A stretch of DNA of 64,000 bases from Mycobacterium yunnanensis (GCF_025823185.1 NZ_JACKVK010000008.1:1352312-1416311), one strand, 5' to 3'; positions 50,036 to 62,536 are shown, counted from the first letter of the stretch. Numbers and translations are program-made. Notes: a model not told the origin generated them from the sequence alone.

Positions 50036-51628
50036 TTACGGACCCGGACCGTCATCCTCGTTCAATGAGCGCTCGGCGGCGATCCTTGCGGCGCGGTCTT
50101 GGGCGCGAGTGGTCTTGCGTCGTGGCATGGTGAGCCCGGCGGTGTGCGGTGGCGGCCTCCCGGTCGTCGTGACCGTCGCGGTGGGTCTGGACAGTTCGGG
50201 GAACAGCAGTCGACTGCCCGGGGTGGTGACGAACTCTCGGCCGTCGGGTGCGGTCCAGATGACGGTGCCGTCGTTGAGTTGCGTGTCGCGCCAACCGTTC
50301 TCACCACCCCAGAACGTCTTGAGCAGGTGGTGTCGACGGCAGACGCATTTGAGGTTGGATGCCGTAGTCGGGCCGTGTGGCCACGGAATCGTGTGATCGA
50401 TGTCGGTCTGGGTGGCGGGCCTGCGGCAGCCAGGGAAGCGGCAGGTCATGTCGCGGCAGCGGATGAAGTCGGCCAGCTTCTTCGACGGTCGGTACCGGTT
50501 CTCCGGTGGCGCTTGGCCTGGGTGCACGATGCGGGTGATGGTCGCCCCGATGGCGGCGCGGCAGGCAATCGCGCCGGGGAGGAATAGGCCACCCATCAAT
50601 GCCGCGGGCCGCAGCTTGGCCAGCCGGCCAGGGGTGGGTGTCATGGCCTCGGTGAGGGTGAGGTCGCGTAGCAGCTTGTCGAACAGGCGTGGCTCTTCCC
50701 CGTCGATGGCAGCGCGCTCGGCCGCCGCGATGGACTCGTCGGTTTCCACCGGGGTGTCCGATGGCGGTGCGGGTGTCTCGGGCTTGGGCGCAGGCGGCTC
50801 GGACTCGGGCGCATCCTTCGGTTCGGCCAGCGTCTCTTCGCTGGCGATGACGTAGACCACCACGTCCGTCGCGGGTGGGTCTTGGGCGGCGGCGCAGTCG
50901 TCGTTGCCGCACAGGCACGCCAGCCGGTCGGTCCCGATGGCGCCGATGGCGTCGGCGCGGAGTTGGTCGGCGGTCCGGGGGTCGGCTGGGCAGACGGTGG
51001 CGGCCAGGTTCTTCAGTCGTGCCTCGAATGCCTTCGCGTCGTGGGCGAACAGGGTGGCCAACACCGTGGCCAGGCCGCTGCCGTCCTCCTCGATGCGCAC
51101 CTCAACCGACCGACCTCGGGCCTTGGTCTCGCTTCGTCGCAGCGCGTGCGGGTCCACCTGGGCCACCAGGAAGTCGATGGCCTTCTCGGTCTTGTCGACC
51201 GACCTCGGCTCCCACTCCCCGAACGCCTGCGCCAGTAGAGCATCCAACGCACGTAGGGCGTCGGGGTCGATGAGCAGCGCACCGCGGTGCACCACGGTCT
51301 TCACCAAGGCGTAAGTCACGAGTCCCTCGGCGAACACCGCGGCCACCTTCGGGAACCGGTCGTGCAGAGCGACCGCGACCAACAGCTGATGGGTGGCGGT
51401 GCCGGGGGTGATGTTTTGGGCCGCGCCGATGTGGGCGGCGACGGCGTCGAGGTTGTCCAGGCACCATTGGTCGCGATCGGCTGATCCGGAGGCGGCATGT
51501 GCCTCGTCGAGCATGGCGGCCATCGTCGCGACCCGGTGGGCGCAGGCCGCGTTCTCCACCCGTGCCCACGACGACAGGGCCCCGGCACCCCGGGTGCCGG
51601 TCGTCGCGTCCACCAGATCGTCGAACAT
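50036..51628 (-). CDS. DUF222/HNH endonuclease domain protein (13E12 family)
   Basis: A 530-residue protein. The helical N-terminal DUF222 domain (about 1-330) is followed by an acidic, Pro-rich linker (P-E-S-E-P-P-A-P-K-P-E-T-P) in its middle and a C-terminal HNH domain: C-R-F-P-G-C-R-R-P, I-D-H-T-I-P-W, N-L-K-C-V-C-R-R-H-H. The Cys pairs should bind zinc, and the His-Asn-His core is intact. Such genes occur in many copies in mycobacteria, and some are phage integration sites. Its role is unclear; it ends six bases after the PucR remnant. Confidence 0.9.
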   Translation of the reverse strand: MFDDLVDATTGTRGAGALSSWARVENAACAHRVATMAAMLDEAHAASGSADRDQWCLDNLDAVAAHIGAAQNITPGTATHQLLVAVALHDRFPKVAAVFAEGLVTYALVKTVVHRGALLIDPDALRALDALLAQAFGEWEPRSVDKTEKAIDFLVAQVDPHALRRSETKARGRSVEVRIEEDGSGLATVLATLFAHDAKAFEARLKNLAATVCPADPRTADQLRADAIGAIGTDRLACLCGNDDCAAAQDPPATDVVVYVIASEETLAEPKDAPESEPPAPKPETPAPPSDTPVETDESIAAAERAAIDGEEPRLFDKLLRDLTLTEAMTPTPGRLAKLRPAALMGGLFLPGAIACRAAIGATITRIVHPGQAPPENRYRPSKKLADFIRCRDMTCRFPGCRRPATQTDIDHTIPWPHGPTTASNLKCVCRRHHLLKTFWGGENGWRDTQLNDGTVIWTAPDGREFVTTPGSRLLFPELSRPTATVTTTGRPPPHTAGLTMPRRKTTRAQDRAARIAAERSLNEDDGPGP

Positions 51629-51764
51629 GAACCCAGTTTACGGCGACGGTATGACGAAAGTCGTTCTGCTACAGGCGTTCTGTGGATGAACGCCGGTCTG
51701 TGGACAACCCTGCCCAAGCGGCCAAAAACGTCAGACCCGCGTGCTAGCGCGGCAGGCCCAATGA

Positions 51765-54022
<2,258 letters not shown>

Positions 54023-54040
54023 TTACCCCTTCGAGCAATT

Positions 54041-54059
54041 ACGCTACGGTAAGTAGCGT
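54041..54059. promoter_or_regulatory. TetR operator
   Basis: ACGCTAC-GGTAA-GTAGCGT is a perfect 7-5-7 inverted repeat. It ends two bases before the tetR ATG and 22 bp from the start of the divergent phosphotransferase gene. This is the only dyad in the 41-bp gap. Control of both genes by the adjacent TetR is very likely from position. Confidence 0.65.
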
Positions 54060-54060
54060 T

Positions 54061-54663
54061 ATGAAAGCAGATCCCGGTGGCGTTGTCGAGACCCCCAACG
54101 CGGGACGTCCGCGCGACCCACGCATCGACGCCGCCATCCTGGAAGCGGCTGCGAGCCTGCTCGTCGACGTCGGCTACGCGAACCTGACGATGGCCGGGGT
54201 GGCCGAGCGGGCCGGCACCACCAAGACCGCTCTGTACCGGCGGTGGTCGAGCAAGGCCGAATTGGTGCACGAGGCAGCCTTTCCCGTGGCGCCGACGGCA
54301 TTGGGTGCACCCGAGGGTGACATCAGTGCCGACGTGCGCGCGATGGTCGCCGCCGCACGCGACGTGTTCACCAGTCCGGCGGTGCGGGCCGCGCTGCCGG
54401 GGCTCATCGCCGACATGGCCGACGATCCCGGGCTGAACGCGCGCGTGATGGGTCGATTCGTCGGACTCTTCGGGGTCGTCCGCGAACGTCTGGTGCACGC
54501 CGTCGACCGCGGCGAGGTGAACGCGGACGTCGACCCCGATCGACTGATCGAAATCATCGGCGGCGCAACCCTCTTGCGGCTACTGCTGGATCCTGCCGGG
54601 TCGTTGGACGACTCCTGGGTGGAACAGACCGCCGCGATCGTCGTACACGGCGTGAAGTCCTAG
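54061..54663 (+). CDS. TetR family regulator (Rv3167c-like)
   Basis: A 200-residue TetR-type repressor. The helix-turn-helix is L-T-M-A-G-V-A-E-R-A-G-T-T-K-T-A-L-Y-R-R-W. The C-terminal half contains the TetR_C-like D-D-S-W-V-E-Q. It sits divergently from the Rv3168/Rv3169-like pair, the same arrangement as Rv3167c in M. tuberculosis, and an inverted repeat in the gap is its likely operator. The ATG two bases after the operator suggests a leaderless or very short leader. Its stop shares CTAG with the convergent SDR stop. Confidence 0.9.
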   Translation: MKADPGGVVETPNAGRPRDPRIDAAILEAAASLLVDVGYANLTMAGVAERAGTTKTALYRRWSSKAELVHEAAFPVAPTALGAPEGDISADVRAMVAAARDVFTSPAVRAALPGLIADMADDPGLNARVMGRFVGLFGVVRERLVHAVDRGEVNADVDPDRLIEIIGGATLLRLLLDPAGSLDDSWVEQTAAIVVHGVKS

Positions 54664-55337
54664 GCGCCCGAGGACGCGGGGTCGGAGGCGTTCAAGGTGG
54701 CGACCACGTCGGTGTAGTCGCCCCGTGCCTCGCCGTAGCGGAGGAACTTCACCCGTTCGACCAGGATTTCGTCGGCCTCGGGGTGCTGTTCGAGGACGTC
54801 GACGACCTCGGCGACGAACTCGTCCAGTGGCATGGCGAAGGAACTGTCGCGTTGACCGGGAATGAGGTCGGTGGCCACCGACGGCGGCACCAGCTCCTTG
54901 AATTCGACTGCGGTGTCGGCATATTGAAGCCGCAGTGATTCGGTCAGCATGTGCACGGCCGCCTTGGAGGCGTTGTAGCTTGGCGTGGCCTTCAGCGGTG
55001 CGAAGGCAAGGCCCGACGAGACCGTGATGACGGTGGCCGAGGGTTGGGTCTGCAGGTGTTCGACGAATGCCGCAAGCTTCCGGATCGGTCCCAGGACGTT
55101 GAGATCGGGGTGCGAGCGGATGACCTTCTCGGCGGCGGCCGAGATGGACGCCGGATCGGAGACGTCGATCTGCACTGTCGCGAGGTCTGGATGCTCGGCG
55201 GCGATCTGGTCCAGCAGCTCGGCTCGTCGGCCGCCGACGATGACGGTGTTTCCCTTGTCGCGCAGGGCCAGCGCGAGCGCCAGGCCGATGCCGCTCGTCG
55301 ACCCGGGAATGAAGATGGTGTTACCGCTGATCTTCAT
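54660..55337 (-). CDS. SDR-fold protein lacking the NNAG region
   Basis: A 225-residue short-chain dehydrogenase of the DltE-like group. The cofactor motif G-S-T-S-G-I-G-L and the catalytic V-S-S-G-L-A-F-A-P and Y-N-A-S-K are present. Between P-D-L-N-V-L and G-P-I-R-K-L-A about 35 residues are missing, including the N-N-A-G-I strand and the catalytic Asn region. The frame is kept. Such a protein is unlikely to reduce a substrate, since strand 4 and the cofactor contact are gone. Divergent from lysR, which probably controls it. Confidence 0.82.
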   Translation of the reverse strand: MKISGNTIFIPGSTSGIGLALALALRDKGNTVIVGGRRAELLDQIAAEHPDLATVQIDVSDPASISAAAEKVIRSHPDLNVLGPIRKLAAFVEHLQTQPSATVITVSSGLAFAPLKATPSYNASKAAVHMLTESLRLQYADTAVEFKELVPPSVATDLIPGQRDSSFAMPLDEFVAEVVDVLEQHPEADEILVERVKFLRYGEARGDYTDVVATLNASDPASSGA

Positions 55338-55408
55338 CGGCAGACTCCTCACGTCGTGGTTGCGTCCATCGTGCGGACTTGCCAGCCACGTTGTCACGTG
55401 CATACTTC

Positions 55409-55425
55409 GCATGGTTTGAATGCGC
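55409..55425. promoter_or_regulatory. LysR-type binding site
   Basis: CGCAT-GGTTTGA-ATGCG is a 5-7-5 inverted repeat in the gap between the divergent lysR and SDR genes. Size and symmetry suit a LysR-type box, and further GCAT half-sites at 55401-55404 and 55432-55435 flank it. Confidence 0.5.
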
Positions 55426-55452
55426 GACACGCATGACGCCTAGGCTGTCCGA

Positions 55453-56382
55453 GTGCATTCGCAGAACTTCGCCCGGGTGGATCTCAACCTCCTGTCGCCC
55501 CTCGTCGCACTGCTCGAGGAGAAGCAGATCTCCCGCGCTGCCAGCCGGGTCGGTCTCAGTCAGCCGGCCATGAGCCGGGCGCTGCAGCGGCTCCGCCGGG
55601 TCCTCGACGACGAACTCCTCGTCCGTACCGACGGGGAGTACCGGCTGACACCGCGAGCCCGCCGGCTGCGAGCTCAACTGGCGTCGGTGGTGCCGCAGCT
55701 CGACGCCGTCTTCAGCCCCGACGGCTTCGACCCCCGTGACGCGGCACTCGACCTACGGCTGGCGGGAAGTGACTACATCGTCAGCGTGCTGACCCCGCTC
55801 CTGTACCGGCGGGTGCGCGCCGCGTCGGCGCAGTCGACGCTGCGGTTCAGTCCCTGGCACCGGCGAGTGTTGGAGGAGCTTGGCAGTGGGGACCTCGACC
55901 TGGTCTTCTTCGGCGGGCCGGAGCCGCCCGGCGTCGACGTGGCGCGGCTGTTCACCGAGCGGTTCGTGTGCGTGGTCGACCGTGGGCACCCGCTCGCCGA
56001 CGAACCAGGCCTCGACCTCGACGCCTATCTGCAGTGCCATCACGTGGTCGTCGACATCGTCGACGGCACCCAACCCGCTGTCGACTTGGCGCTCGGCGCG
56101 CTCGGATTGGCCCGGCGAGCAGACCTGGTCGTGCCGTTCCATGCGGCCGGGCTGCAGGCGGTCGCGGGCACGGATCTCGTGATGACCGTGCCCGCCTTGC
56201 TCGTCGACCCGTGCGTCGACCGGGCCGTCATGCGAGTGCTGAACGCGCCGACCGAAGTCGAGACGCTGAACTATTCGATGGCCTGGCATCCGCTCGTGCA
56301 GGACGACGCGAGGCACAGGTGGCTTCGCGACACCGTGACCGCGGCCGCCGTCGAACTCGTCGCGGTGACCCGGACCCCGTGA
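55453..56382 (+). CDS. LysR family transcriptional regulator
   Basis: A 309-residue LysR-type regulator. The winged helix is S-R-A-A-S-R-V-G-L-S-Q-P-A-M-S-R-A-L-Q-R-L-R, followed by the linker helix and an effector domain (L-R-L-A-G-S-D-Y-I-V; D-L-V-F-F-G-G). The N-terminal D-L-N-L-L suits the NodD/LinR-like subgroup. GTG start. Divergent from the damaged SDR; a 17-bp dyad lies between. If the SDR is dead, the regulator may have other targets. Confidence 0.92.
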   Translation: MHSQNFARVDLNLLSPLVALLEEKQISRAASRVGLSQPAMSRALQRLRRVLDDELLVRTDGEYRLTPRARRLRAQLASVVPQLDAVFSPDGFDPRDAALDLRLAGSDYIVSVLTPLLYRRVRAASAQSTLRFSPWHRRVLEELGSGDLDLVFFGGPEPPGVDVARLFTERFVCVVDRGHPLADEPGLDLDAYLQCHHVVVDIVDGTQPAVDLALGALGLARRADLVVPFHAAGLQAVAGTDLVMTVPALLVDPCVDRAVMRVLNAPTEVETLNYSMAWHPLVQDDARHRWLRDTVTAAAVELVAVTRTP

Positions 56383-56427
56383 GTCGACGCCCGTCGACCG
56401 TCAGCTCGAAGCAGTACCGTTGACCCC

Positions 56428-56769
56428 ATGTACGTGCAGCTGACCCTGAACGACGAGGACGGAGTGCCTGAGGTGTACTCCACGCCGCCGTGGACCGACG
56501 ACGCCGACGGTCGGGCGGAGACGGCCCGGGTAGTGGTCGACCCCGTGGGTCGGCCGGACGGTGACCGCGCCGGGGTCCTGCTGACGATGACGATCGGCGA
56601 GGCGCTGGTGTTGGGTCGCCGAATCACCGAGATCGCCGAGCGTGCGGCCGAGGGCCACTTCAGTCAGCGCGGCACGCAGTGGCGCAAGGAAGTTCAGGAC
56701 CGCAAACGGCGCGAGGCGTGGAACGTGTTGATGGCCGGGTCCGACGACGACTCGCCGGCGGGCCCCTAG
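56428..56769 (+). CDS. Hypothetical protein, 113 residues
   Basis: A small soluble protein. An N-terminal beta-rich part (M-Y-V-Q-L-T-L-N-D-E-D-G-V-P-E-V) is followed by a helical, charged C-terminal part (R-R-I-T-E-I-A-E-R-A-A-E and K-E-V-Q-D-R-K-R-R-E-A). Codon use and GC3 resemble the neighbours, so it is probably real. I do not recognise the family. Its TAG shares CTAG with the stop of the convergent VOC gene. Confidence 0.7.
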   Translation: MYVQLTLNDEDGVPEVYSTPPWTDDADGRAETARVVVDPVGRPDGDRAGVLLTMTIGEALVLGRRITEIAERAAEGHFSQRGTQWRKEVQDRKRREAWNVLMAGSDDDSPAGP

Positions 56770-57170
56770 GCCTCCGCGGGCGGAGCGAAGAACTCCAGGG
56801 CGGACCCGTCGGGATCCCGGAAGCTCAAGCCCGAGCCGTACGGTGCGTCGACGATGCCGCCGTGCTCGACGCCGAGTTCGTCGAGGCGCGTCTCCCATTC
56901 CTGCAGTTCGGTTCGCGAGCCGCATAGGAACGCCACGTGGTCCAGGCCCACCCGGAATTCGCTGAACCGCTCGTCCGGGGCGGCCGTGGTGTGTTGGTGG
57001 ATCCCGAGCAGGGTGTCGTTCGGCAGCGCCCACACGACGTGCCGGAAGCCGGCGTCGGTGTCCTCCTCGATCAGTGGTTCGGTGCCGATCAGCTTTTGGT
57101 GCCAGGGTGCGCTGACCCCGAGGTCGCGCACCGTCAGGGCGACGTGGGTCAGGGCGGGAAAGGCGGGCAT
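56766..57170 (-). CDS. VOC family (glyoxalase/dioxygenase-fold) protein
   Basis: A 134-residue VOC protein. Metal ligands appear intact: His in L-T-H-V-A-L-T-V, His in L-D-H-V-A-F and Glu in A-L-E-F-F, which suits a dioxygenase or lyase. The D-P-D-G-S-A-L-E stretch is typical. It precedes nuoN on the same strand by convergent arrangement, with 62 bp to the nuoN stop, and does not belong to the nuo operon. Substrate unknown. Confidence 0.9.
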   Translation of the reverse strand: MPAFPALTHVALTVRDLGVSAPWHQKLIGTEPLIEEDTDAGFRHVVWALPNDTLLGIHQHTTAAPDERFSEFRVGLDHVAFLCGSRTELQEWETRLDELGVEHGGIVDAPYGSGLSFRDPDGSALEFFAPPAEA

Positions 57171-57232
57171 GGGAACGTCCTTGTTCGATGGTCGATTGAT
57201 CTTGACACGATCCGGCGGGCTGGCCGGTTCAA

Positions 57233-58801
57233 TTAGCCGACGAATTGGTGGGCGGAGTTCACCAGGTCGAGGATCGGCTGAGGCAGCGCACCCAGCGCCA
57301 GGGTGATCGCGGCACTGAGCGTCACGGTGGCCATGCTGAGCGCACTTGGCACCACCACGGTGGGGCCGTCCTCGGGTGGGTCGGTGAAGAACAGCAGTAC
57401 GATCACGCGGACGTAGAAGTACGCCGCGACGGCGCTCGCGCAGACGCCGACGATCACCAGCGGTGTCGCGCCACCCTCGGCGGCCGCCTTGAACACCGCG
57501 AACTTGCTGACGAAGCCACTGGTCAGCGGAATGCCCGCAAAGGCAAGCAGGAACAGTGAGAACACCACGCCCACAAGGGGATGGGACCGGCCCAGCCCCG
57601 CCCAGCGGAGCATGTTGGTCTCCTCTTCTCCGGCGGCGTTGCGGACGACGCTCACCACCGCGAACGCGCCGAGAGTGCTGAAGCCGTAGGCGAACAGATA
57701 GAACAGCGTCGCAGAGACGCCACTGTCGGTCAGCGCAATCACGCCGGTGAGAATGAAGCCCGCATGGGCGACCGACGAGTAGGCCAGCATGCGTTTGACG
57801 TCGTTCTGGGACACCGCGGTGACCGTGCCGACCACCATCGTGAGGATCGCGACACCCCACATCAACGGGCGCCAGTCGGCCCGGAAGTCGGGCAAGGCGA
57901 CGTAGAAGATGCGCAGCATGGCCCCGAAGGCGGCGATCTTGGTGGCCGCTGCCATGAAGGCGGTGACGGGTGTCGGCGCACCCTGGTAGACGTCCGGAAT
58001 CCACGAATGAAAGGGCACCGCACCGACTTTGAACAGCACGCCGACCGACAGCAGACCGATACCGACCAAAGCCATGCTCGTGTCGGCGGAGGATTGTTCC
58101 CGGATGCCGCTGAGGCTCAAAGAGCCGGAATAGCCGTACAACAGCGCGATTCCGTACAGGAAGAACGCCGACGAGAACGCACCCAACAGGAAGTACTTGA
58201 GCGCCGCCTCCTGGGATAGCAGACGCCGTCGCCGGGCCAGCCCGCACATCAGGTAGAGCGGCAACGAGAACACCTCGAGCGCGACGAAGAGGGTCAACAG
58301 ATCGTCGGAGGAGCCGAACAGCATCATGCCGCCGAGGGCGAACATCGTCAGCGGAAAGATCTCGGTCTGCGCCACACCGGCCTTGCTGGCGAGCTTCTCG
58401 GCGACGCTGCCCGGCACGGTCGACGCCATCGGGGTGAACGCGTCCAGGCCGCCTGCCCCGTCGTCGACGCCCACCTCGGAGGTGATGCGGCGCTCGGCGA
58501 TCAGCAGCGTGCCGAGAATGCCGACCGTCAGCAGCGTCCCCTGGAGGAAGAGCGCGGGCTGGTCCACGGCGACCGCACCCATCACCGCTGTCCGGCCCAC
58601 CGACGACCCGAGCCCGATCCACTGCACGACCACGGCGACCAATGCGGCGACCTGACCGCCGATCGCCAACGCCAGCTGTACCGGATACCGCGCGGCGCGG
58701 GGAAGGAACGCCTCGGCCAGGACGCCGAGCACGGCGACGCCCAGGACGATCAGCATCGGTGAGACCAGTCCGTACTCGACGGTGGGTGGGGTGATCGTCA
58801 C
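57233..58801 (-). CDS. nuoN: NADH dehydrogenase I subunit N
   Basis: A 522-residue antiporter-like membrane subunit of complex I with about 14 helices. The proton-channel Lys lies in F-K-V-G-A-V-P-F-H-S-W, and the discontinuous helix has T-P-V-T-A-F-M-A. The GTG overlaps the nuoM stop (GTGA). Last gene of the nuo operon in this window, as in M. tuberculosis. It pumps protons during NADH:menaquinone oxidoreduction. Confidence 0.96.
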   Translation of the reverse strand: MTITPPTVEYGLVSPMLIVLGVAVLGVLAEAFLPRAARYPVQLALAIGGQVAALVAVVVQWIGLGSSVGRTAVMGAVAVDQPALFLQGTLLTVGILGTLLIAERRITSEVGVDDGAGGLDAFTPMASTVPGSVAEKLASKAGVAQTEIFPLTMFALGGMMLFGSSDDLLTLFVALEVFSLPLYLMCGLARRRRLLSQEAALKYFLLGAFSSAFFLYGIALLYGYSGSLSLSGIREQSSADTSMALVGIGLLSVGVLFKVGAVPFHSWIPDVYQGAPTPVTAFMAAATKIAAFGAMLRIFYVALPDFRADWRPLMWGVAILTMVVGTVTAVSQNDVKRMLAYSSVAHAGFILTGVIALTDSGVSATLFYLFAYGFSTLGAFAVVSVVRNAAGEEETNMLRWAGLGRSHPLVGVVFSLFLLAFAGIPLTSGFVSKFAVFKAAAEGGATPLVIVGVCASAVAAYFYVRVIVLLFFTDPPEDGPTVVVPSALSMATVTLSAAITLALGALPQPILDLVNSAHQFVG

Positions 58802-60354
58802 TGGTCGGGTCTCCCTTCGGCGACGCGGGGCGCCGGGTCCTGCTGGCCGATGGTCGTCAGCGTGTGACCGACGGCGGGGTCGACGACGTCTAGGACCGGC
58901 TTCGGGTAGATGCCCAGCACCAACAGCAGAGCGATCAGCGGCGCCACCACCAGCAGCTCGCGCGGCACCAGATCCCGCAGCGTCTCGTTGTCCACCGCGA
59001 CGGGTCCGGTCATCATGCGCTGATACATCCAGAGGATGTAGATCGCGGACAGCACCAGCGCCGACGACGCCAGGACCGCTAGGGCGGGATAGGTGGTGAA
59101 CGTGCCAAGCAGGACCAGGAATTCACTGATGAACGGTGCGAGCCCGGGCAGCGACAGCGTCGCCAAACCGGCGACGAGGAACGTGCCGGCCAGCACGGGT
59201 GCCACCTTCTGCACCCCTCCGAAGGCGGCGATGGCCCGACTTCCCCTGCGGGAGACCAGGAATCCGGCGATCAGGAACAGCGCGGCCGTCGAGATGCCGT
59301 GGTTGACCATGTAGAGCGTCGACCCGGTTTGCCCCTGGGTCGTCATCACGAAGATGCCAAGGATGATGAAACCGAAGTGCGAAATCGACGTGTAGGAGAT
59401 CAGCCGCATCACGTCGGTCTGCCCGATCGCCACGATGGCGCCGTAGACGATGCCGATCACCGCGAGCGTGATGACGAACGGCCGGAACGTCGTCGACGCG
59501 TCGGGAAACAGTTGCAGGCAGTACCGAAGCATGCCGAAGGTGCCGACCTTGTCGACCACGGCCATCATCAAGACCGCCGTCGCGGGTGTGGACTCCACGG
59601 CCGCATCGGGTAGCCACCGGTGGAACGGCCACAGCGGCGCCTTGACCGCGAAGGCGAACATGAACCCGAGGAACAGGGCGTTGAGCACCGCAGGGTCGAC
59701 GTTCAGCGACCCGTTCGCCACCGCCGCCACGATCGCCCGGAAGTCGAACGTGCCCGTGGGGAAGGCGTCGCTCTTGGCGGTCACCACGTACAGCCCGATG
59801 ACCGCGGCGAGCATGATGAGACCGCCGAAGAGGTTGTACAGCAGGAACTTCACGGCCGCGGCCGACCGGTGCGCACCCCCGAAGCCACCGATGAGGAAGT
59901 ACATCGGGATCAGCATCGCCTCGAAGAACACGTAGAACAGAAGCACGTCCAGCGCCGTCAGCGAGATCAGGACCATGCCTTCGACGGCCAGGATCAGCGC
60001 CAGATACGCGTGCGCTGACCTGCCGTGGTCACCGGCGTCGTTCCAACCGGCGACGATGAGCAGCGGCACCAGGACGGCGGTGAGCACGACCAGTGCCAGT
60101 GCGATGCCGTCGAGACCGAGGATGTACCCCGTCCCGAACGACGGGATCCAGGCGTGGTCCTCGACGAATTGATATTGGGCACCCGCGGGGTCGAACGTGA
60201 CGGCCAGCAGCACCGTGATCGCCAAGACGACCAGCGACAGCACCAGCGCCAGATACTTCGCGAGATGCCGTGCGGCAGCGGGCAACAGGATCACCACGGC
60301 GGCACCGACCATCGGCACTGCCCACAGCATCGTCAGCCACGGCATGCCGTTCAC
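58798..60354 (-). CDS. nuoM: NADH dehydrogenase I subunit M
   Basis: A 518-residue antiporter-like subunit. Motifs include [12 protein letters not shown] with the conserved Glu, [14 protein letters not shown] with the channel Lys, and I-S-H-F-G-F-I. The GTG overlapping the nuoL stop (GTGA) is chosen; an ATG three codons later is possible. Part of the distal proton-pumping arm of complex I. Confidence 0.96.
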   Translation of the reverse strand: MNGMPWLTMLWAVPMVGAAVVILLPAAARHLAKYLALVLSLVVLAITVLLAVTFDPAGAQYQFVEDHAWIPSFGTGYILGLDGIALALVVLTAVLVPLLIVAGWNDAGDHGRSAHAYLALILAVEGMVLISLTALDVLLFYVFFEAMLIPMYFLIGGFGGAHRSAAAVKFLLYNLFGGLIMLAAVIGLYVVTAKSDAFPTGTFDFRAIVAAVANGSLNVDPAVLNALFLGFMFAFAVKAPLWPFHRWLPDAAVESTPATAVLMMAVVDKVGTFGMLRYCLQLFPDASTTFRPFVITLAVIGIVYGAIVAIGQTDVMRLISYTSISHFGFIILGIFVMTTQGQTGSTLYMVNHGISTAALFLIAGFLVSRRGSRAIAAFGGVQKVAPVLAGTFLVAGLATLSLPGLAPFISEFLVLLGTFTTYPALAVLASSALVLSAIYILWMYQRMMTGPVAVDNETLRDLVPRELLVVAPLIALLLVLGIYPKPVLDVVDPAVGHTLTTIGQQDPAPRVAEGRPDQ

Positions 60355-62237
60355 CAGACCCTCACCGCCAGAATCGCGGCGACCACCAGGGCGGCGCCAC
60401 CGAGCATGGACAACGCATACGAGCGCGCGAAGCCGGTCTGCACCTGCCGCAACCGCTGCGACGCGCCGCCGACGAGGGCGCCGAGACCGCGGGACACGTC
60501 GTCGATGCCGTCGTCGTCGATCTCGACGAGACCCCTGGTCAGCACCTGGCCGCCGCGCATCAGGACATCCTCGTTGAACGCGTCTCCGTAGAGGTCGCGG
60601 CGGGCGGCGACGGTCAACGCGGAGACGTTCTGCGGCGCGACTTCTGGTATGGCGCGGGTGGCGTACAGCCGGTAGGCGACGGCGATGCCCACGGCCACCA
60701 CGACGAGCGTCACGGTCGTCATCAGCCACACCGGAATGGCGTGTGCCGCTTCGGGGTGCGCGCCGACGACGGGCTCGAGCCAGTGCTCGAGGGTGCCCCC
60801 GACGGCCAGCAGTGCACCGGCGCCGACCGATCCGACCGCGAGGACGATCATGGGGATGGTCATGCTGGCCGGGGACTCGTGGGGACGATTGTGGGCCGCC
60901 CAGCGCCGCTCCCCGAAGAACGTCATCAGCATGACCCGGGTCATGTAGAACGCCGTGATGCCGGCCCCCAGCAGAGTGGCTCCGCCGAGCAGGATGCCCG
61001 TGACACCGCCTGCGGCGAACGCGGTTTCGATGATGGCGTCTTTGGAGAAGAATCCGGCGAACGGCGGCACGCCGATGATCGCGAGATAGCCGAGGCCGAA
61101 GGTGACGAACGTGATCGGCATGACCGTGCGCAGCCCGCCGTAGCGCCGCATGTCGGTCTCGTCGTCCATGCCGTGCATCACCGATCCGGCGCCGAGGAAC
61201 AGCCCGGCCTTGAAGAAACCGTGGGTCAGCAGGTGCATGATCGCGATGGCGTACCCGGCCGGTCCGAGGCCGGCGGCGAGCACCATGTAGCCGATCTGGC
61301 TCATCGTCGACGCGGCGAGCGCCTTCTTGATGTCGTCCTTCGCGCAGCCGATGACGGCGCCGAACAGCAGGGTGACCGCACCGACGATGACTACGCCGAG
61401 GCGCGCGTCGGGGGCCGAGTCGTAGATGGGCCCGGAGCGCACGATGAGGTACACGCCGGCCGTCACCATCGTGGCGGCGTGGATGAGCGCCGACACCGGC
61501 GTCGGACCCTCCATCGCGTCGCCGAGCCACGACTGCAGCGGCACCTGGGCGGACTTGCCACAGGCGGCCAGCAGGAGCAGCAGGCCGATGGCCGTCACGG
61601 CTCCGTGCGACAGCTGACCCGCGCCGGAGAACACGCCCTCGTAGGACACGGTGCCCAGGTTGGCGAACATCACCATGAGGGCAAGGGCCAACCCGATGTC
61701 ACCGACCCGGTTGACGACGAAGGCCTTCTTGGCGGCAGTGGCGGCCGACGGTTTGTGCTGCCAGAATCCGATCAGCAGATAGGACGCCAATCCGACGCCC
61801 TCCCAACCCATGTAGAGGCCGAGGTAGTTGTCGGCCAGCACGAGGAGGAGCATCGCCGAGACGAAGAGGTTCAGGTAGGCAAAGAACCGCCTGCGCTCGG
61901 GATCGTGCGCCATGTACCCCACGGAATAGAGGTGGATCAGAAAGCCCACACCCGTGATCAGCAGCACGAAACACACCGACAGCTGGTCGAGTTGCAACCC
62001 GAAGTCCACCCGCAACTGCCCAACGGGCACCCAGGTGAAGAGATGCTCGTGGACGCCGCGATCCTCGGCGGGTACGTCGAGCAGGCCGACGAACAGGACG
62101 ACGCCGAGCACGAAGGAACCCAGCACCGTCGCGCAGCCCAGCAGATGCCCCCACGCGTCGGTGGCCTTGCCGCCCAGCAGGAGGACGCCCGCGCCGAGCA
62201 GTGGCAGCGCGATGAGCAGCCAGACGGGGGCCATCAC
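60351..62237 (-). CDS. nuoL: NADH dehydrogenase I subunit L
   Basis: A 628-residue subunit, the largest antiporter-like part of complex I, with the long lateral helix region at its C-terminus. Conserved segments are [28 protein letters not shown] with the channel Lys, and [13 protein letters not shown] and ATG starts lie side by side, the GTG overlapping the nuoK stop (TAGTG). Co-transcribed with nuoK and nuoM. Confidence 0.96.
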   Translation of the reverse strand: MMAPVWLLIALPLLGAGVLLLGGKATDAWGHLLGCATVLGSFVLGVVLFVGLLDVPAEDRGVHEHLFTWVPVGQLRVDFGLQLDQLSVCFVLLITGVGFLIHLYSVGYMAHDPERRRFFAYLNLFVSAMLLLVLADNYLGLYMGWEGVGLASYLLIGFWQHKPSAATAAKKAFVVNRVGDIGLALALMVMFANLGTVSYEGVFSGAGQLSHGAVTAIGLLLLLAACGKSAQVPLQSWLGDAMEGPTPVSALIHAATMVTAGVYLIVRSGPIYDSAPDARLGVVIVGAVTLLFGAVIGCAKDDIKKALAASTMSQIGYMVLAAGLGPAGYAIAIMHLLTHGFFKAGLFLGAGSVMHGMDDETDMRRYGGLRTVMPITFVTFGLGYLAIIGVPPFAGFFSKDAIIETAFAAGGVTGILLGGATLLGAGITAFYMTRVMLMTFFGERRWAAHNRPHESPASMTIPMIVLAVGSVGAGALLAVGGTLEHWLEPVVGAHPEAAHAIPVWLMTTVTLVVVAVGIAVAYRLYATRAIPEVAPQNVSALTVAARRDLYGDAFNEDVLMRGGQVLTRGLVEIDDDGIDDVSRGLGALVGGASQRLRQVQTGFARSYALSMLGGAALVVAAILAVRVW

Positions 62238-62536
62238 TAGTGCCTCAACAGGTTCGCGCCGTCGACCGAGGCGGACTGTCTGGCCCGGAAGATGGTCATG
62301 ATGATGGCCAGCCCGACCACGACCTCACAGGCCGCGACGACCATGGTGAAGAACGCGACGACCTGACCGTCGAGGTGACCGTGCATCCGGGAGAACGTCA
62401 CGAAGGCCAGGTTGGCGGCGTTGAGCATCAGCTCGACGCACATGAACATCACGATGGCGTTGCGCCGCAACAGTACTCCCGCCGCACCGATGGTGAACAG
62501 CATCGCCGACAGGTAGAGGTAGTTCGCCGGGTTCAC
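62237..62536 (-). CDS. nuoK: NADH dehydrogenase I subunit K
   Basis: A 99-residue three-helix subunit. The two membrane glutamates essential for pumping are in M-C-V-E-L-M-L-N-A and [13 protein letters not shown] start overlapping the nuoJ stop (GTGA). Full family length. Confidence 0.96.
   Translation of the reverse strand: MNPANYLYLSAMLFTIGAAGVLLRRNAIVMFMCVELMLNAANLAFVTFSRMHGHLDGQVVAFFTMVVAACEVVVGLAIIMTIFRARQSASVDGANLLRH

Noticed and set aside
60270..62240. 656-residue open frame opposite nuoL
   Set aside because: Composition is dominated by Gly/Asp/Arg/His; nuoL on the other strand has full family motifs.
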